Virus record (IMG/VR): IMGVR_UViG_3300044997_000687
Coordinates: 1-22,754 of that record
DNA length: 22,754 bases
Strand: one strand, 5' to 3'
Origin: a virus
Shown in pieces: positions 21,595 to 22,754 of this stretch. The notes under the pieces were generated by a model that searched no databases, was not told the origin of the DNA, and saw nothing but the letters and a program-made list of their open reading frames with translations. Within the stretch, counting starts at the first letter, position 1. The number at the start of each line of letters is the position of its first letter. The position numbers and the translations under genes are program-made.

Positions 21595-21716
21595 TTAATA
21601 ATATTATTAAAATTTTGGCGTTAGGTGGAATGATATTTAATGTTATAAAAGGAAATTTTCAAATGGCAATATTCTTTGGTATTTGTGTATTACTATTAAA
21701 AGTAAGTGAAAAATAA
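21591..21716 (+). CDS. Tiny membrane protein (41 aa)
   Basis: GGAGG lies 5 nt before this ATG, one of the strongest Shine-Dalgarno signals here. The ORF overlaps the upstream stop as ATGA and the phosphoesterase start by 11 nt. Its sequence (IIKILALGGMIFNVIKGNFQMAIFFGICVLLLKVSEK) is almost wholly hydrophobic, with two short helices around a polar turn. Unknown role. Confidence 0.6.
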   Translation: MINNIIKILALGGMIFNVIKGNFQMAIFFGICVLLLKVSEK

Positions 21717-22368
21717 ATATCTAATATTATCAGACATTCATCTTGGGAGTAAAGATTGCAAGCCTAAAACCCTATTAAAAGTTTTAAGAAAATATAAAGC
21801 AAAAACAATAATAATTGCTGGCGATCTTTTTGACCACCATAATTTACATAGATTATGTAAAACTCATTGGAAAGTTCTTTCTAGACTACGCAAAATTTCT
21901 AAAAAATGCAAGGTAATTTATTTAATTGGCAATCATTGTTTTCTTAAAGCTGAATTTATGAGTATTCTTCTTGGTTTTAAATGCAAGAACGAACATATTA
22001 TTAATTTAAACGAAGAAAAGATATTAGTTGTTCACGGAGATATATTTGATATATTTTTTACAAAATATAAACATATAACTAATTTTATAATTAAATGCTA
22101 TTATTTTTTAAGAAAATTTACGCCTTATGCTGATGATATATTTCAGTTATTTTATAAGAAAAATATGTCTTTTATAGAAAAAAATTCAAAAGTAAAACAA
22201 AACGCACTAAACTATATTGAAATGAATGAATATGATAAGATTATATGTGGTCATACTCATAATCCAGAACAAGAAAAAAAATATATAAACACAGGAAGTT
22301 TTTGTGAACAAAGATGTTCTTTTGTTGTAATAGATAAAGAAGGAATTAAACTAATATATGCAAATTAA
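21706..22368 (+). CDS. Calcineurin-like metallophosphoesterase
   Basis: The 220-residue protein has all five blocks of the metallophosphoesterase fold: LSDIHLGS (Asp10, His12), IAGDLFDHH (Asp40, Asp43), LIGNHC (Asn76, His77; the usual acidic residue after His is Cys), VVHGDIFD (His110, Asp112) and CGHTHNPE near residue 187. The order and the HGD block resemble LpxH-like and related phage phosphoesterases. The substrate is unknown. The start is GTG at 21706. It overlaps its neighbours at both ends (11 nt each), so it is cotranscribed with uvsE. Confidence 0.85.
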   Translation: MKNKYLILSDIHLGSKDCKPKTLLKVLRKYKAKTIIIAGDLFDHHNLHRLCKTHWKVLSRLRKISKKCKVIYLIGNHCFLKAEFMSILLGFKCKNEHIINLNEEKILVVHGDIFDIFFTKYKHITNFIIKCYYFLRKFTPYADDIFQLFYKKNMSFIEKNSKVKQNALNYIEMNEYDKIICGHTHNPEQEKKYINTGSFCEQRCSFVVIDKEGIKLIYAN

Positions 22369-22627
22369 TCACGATTATTTATTACAGATGGTTAAAAGAT
22401 TATCAGAAGATTATAAACCTTTTGGAGAGGTAGAAAGATGGGCAAATCCAGAAGCAGAATATCCAGATTGTTCTATGGGATGCAAATATTATCTTCAATT
22501 AAAAGGAGAATTAGGCAACGATTGGGGCGTATGCTCTAATAGGAATAGTCACAGATACGGATTATTGACTTTTGAACATCAAGGATGTCAAAAATTTAAG
22601 TTTGACAAAGAAAATAATTTAGAATAG
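22358..22627 (+). CDS. Small Cys-rich conserved protein (89 aa)
   Basis: EYPDCSMGCKYYLQLKGELGNDWGVCSNRNSHRYGLLTFEHQGCQKFKF gives a spaced set of four Cys (C-x3-C ... DWGVC ... HQGC), the signature of a small conserved protein found in bacteria and phages. It probably binds zinc. The function is unknown. It overlaps the phosphoesterase by 11 nt and ends the uvsE operon. Confidence 0.7.
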   Translation: MQINHDYLLQMVKRLSEDYKPFGEVERWANPEAEYPDCSMGCKYYLQLKGELGNDWGVCSNRNSHRYGLLTFEHQGCQKFKFDKENNLE

Positions 22628-22630
22628 TAT
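22602..22630 (+). promoter_or_regulatory. Promoter of the last gene, leaderless layout
   Basis: TTGACA (22602-22607), 17 nt, TAGTAT (22625-22630), then 6 nt to ATG at 22637. The -35 is inside the end of the preceding gene. Confidence 0.6.
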
Positions 22631-22636
22631 ACTAAT

Positions 22637-22754
22637 ATGGGCTTATTTAATTATGTTAAAGTAGAACAAGAGCTTCCTCTGGATGATACTCTAAAAACGC
22701 TAAATCATAATTGGCGTAACGAAGAATATCAAACAAAAGAACTAGAAGTAAGTA
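22637..22754 (+). CDS. Conserved phage-type protein, N-terminal part (cut by window edge)
   Basis: ATG at 22637 opens a frame to the window edge: MGLFNYVKVEQELPLDDTL...LNHNWRNEEYQTKELE. The opening resembles a widespread phage protein that begins MG-FDYV..E..LPLP and has W...EFQTKDL. Function unknown and incomplete here. The start is supported by the promoter directly upstream. Confidence 0.6.
   Translation, partial: MGLFNYVKVEQELPLDDTLKTLNHNWRNEEYQTKELEVS

Overview
The window looks like a piece of a large, A+T-rich tailed-phage genome (about 30% G+C by eye). Genes are packed end to end with frequent 4-20 nt overlaps. There are many short unrecognised ORFs, and between them sit phage-type auxiliary genes: class Ia ribonucleotide reductase, a T4 gp1-like dNMP kinase, dCMP deaminase, a small sigma-70-like factor, a UvsE/UVDE endonuclease, a metallophosphoesterase, a GT4 glycosyltransferase, DUF6065-like and other conserved phage proteins, a tRNA-Ser and a tmRNA. 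The sequence does not fix the host.

Layout. Positions 1-10328 are almost entirely minus strand: a modular, probably virion-associated protein (163-1479), a one-piece tmRNA (1868-2254), several small proteins, nrdB and nrdA (4017-7340), an FmdB-like protein, a glycosyltransferase, a small protein with an acidic tail, the sigma-like factor and the dNMP kinase. One strong plus-strand promoter in this part drives an apparently structured, unidentified RNA (about 2551-2878). From 10410 most genes are on the plus strand: a very cysteine-rich protein with an operon of unknown and DUF6065-like genes; a GMP-reductase-like gene, a lipoprotein and dCMP deaminase; an adenylosuccinate synthetase-like gene; small membrane proteins and a flavoprotein; tRNA-Ser with three tandem repeats; then uvsE, a PD-(D/E)XK-like protein, a small membrane protein, a phosphoesterase and a Cys-rich protein. 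Minus-strand exceptions are the membrane/coiled-coil protein at 15783-16772 and a small membrane protein at 19987-20172.

How the genes fit together. RNR, dNMP kinase, dCMP deaminase, a GMP-reductase-like enzyme and an adenylosuccinate synthetase-like enzyme together could turn host G and C nucleotides into A and T precursors, which would suit an A+T-rich genome.

The most unusual regulatory signal is the promoter layout. Many operon-leading genes have a TTGAnn-N17-TAtaaT promoter whose -10 box ends only 5-8 nt before the start codon. A second group of starts has AGTGTA (one ACTGTA) at a fixed distance of 14-15 nt. Both layouts predict leaderless or nearly leaderless mRNAs. The second class could be read by the phage sigma-like factor, which is an inference.
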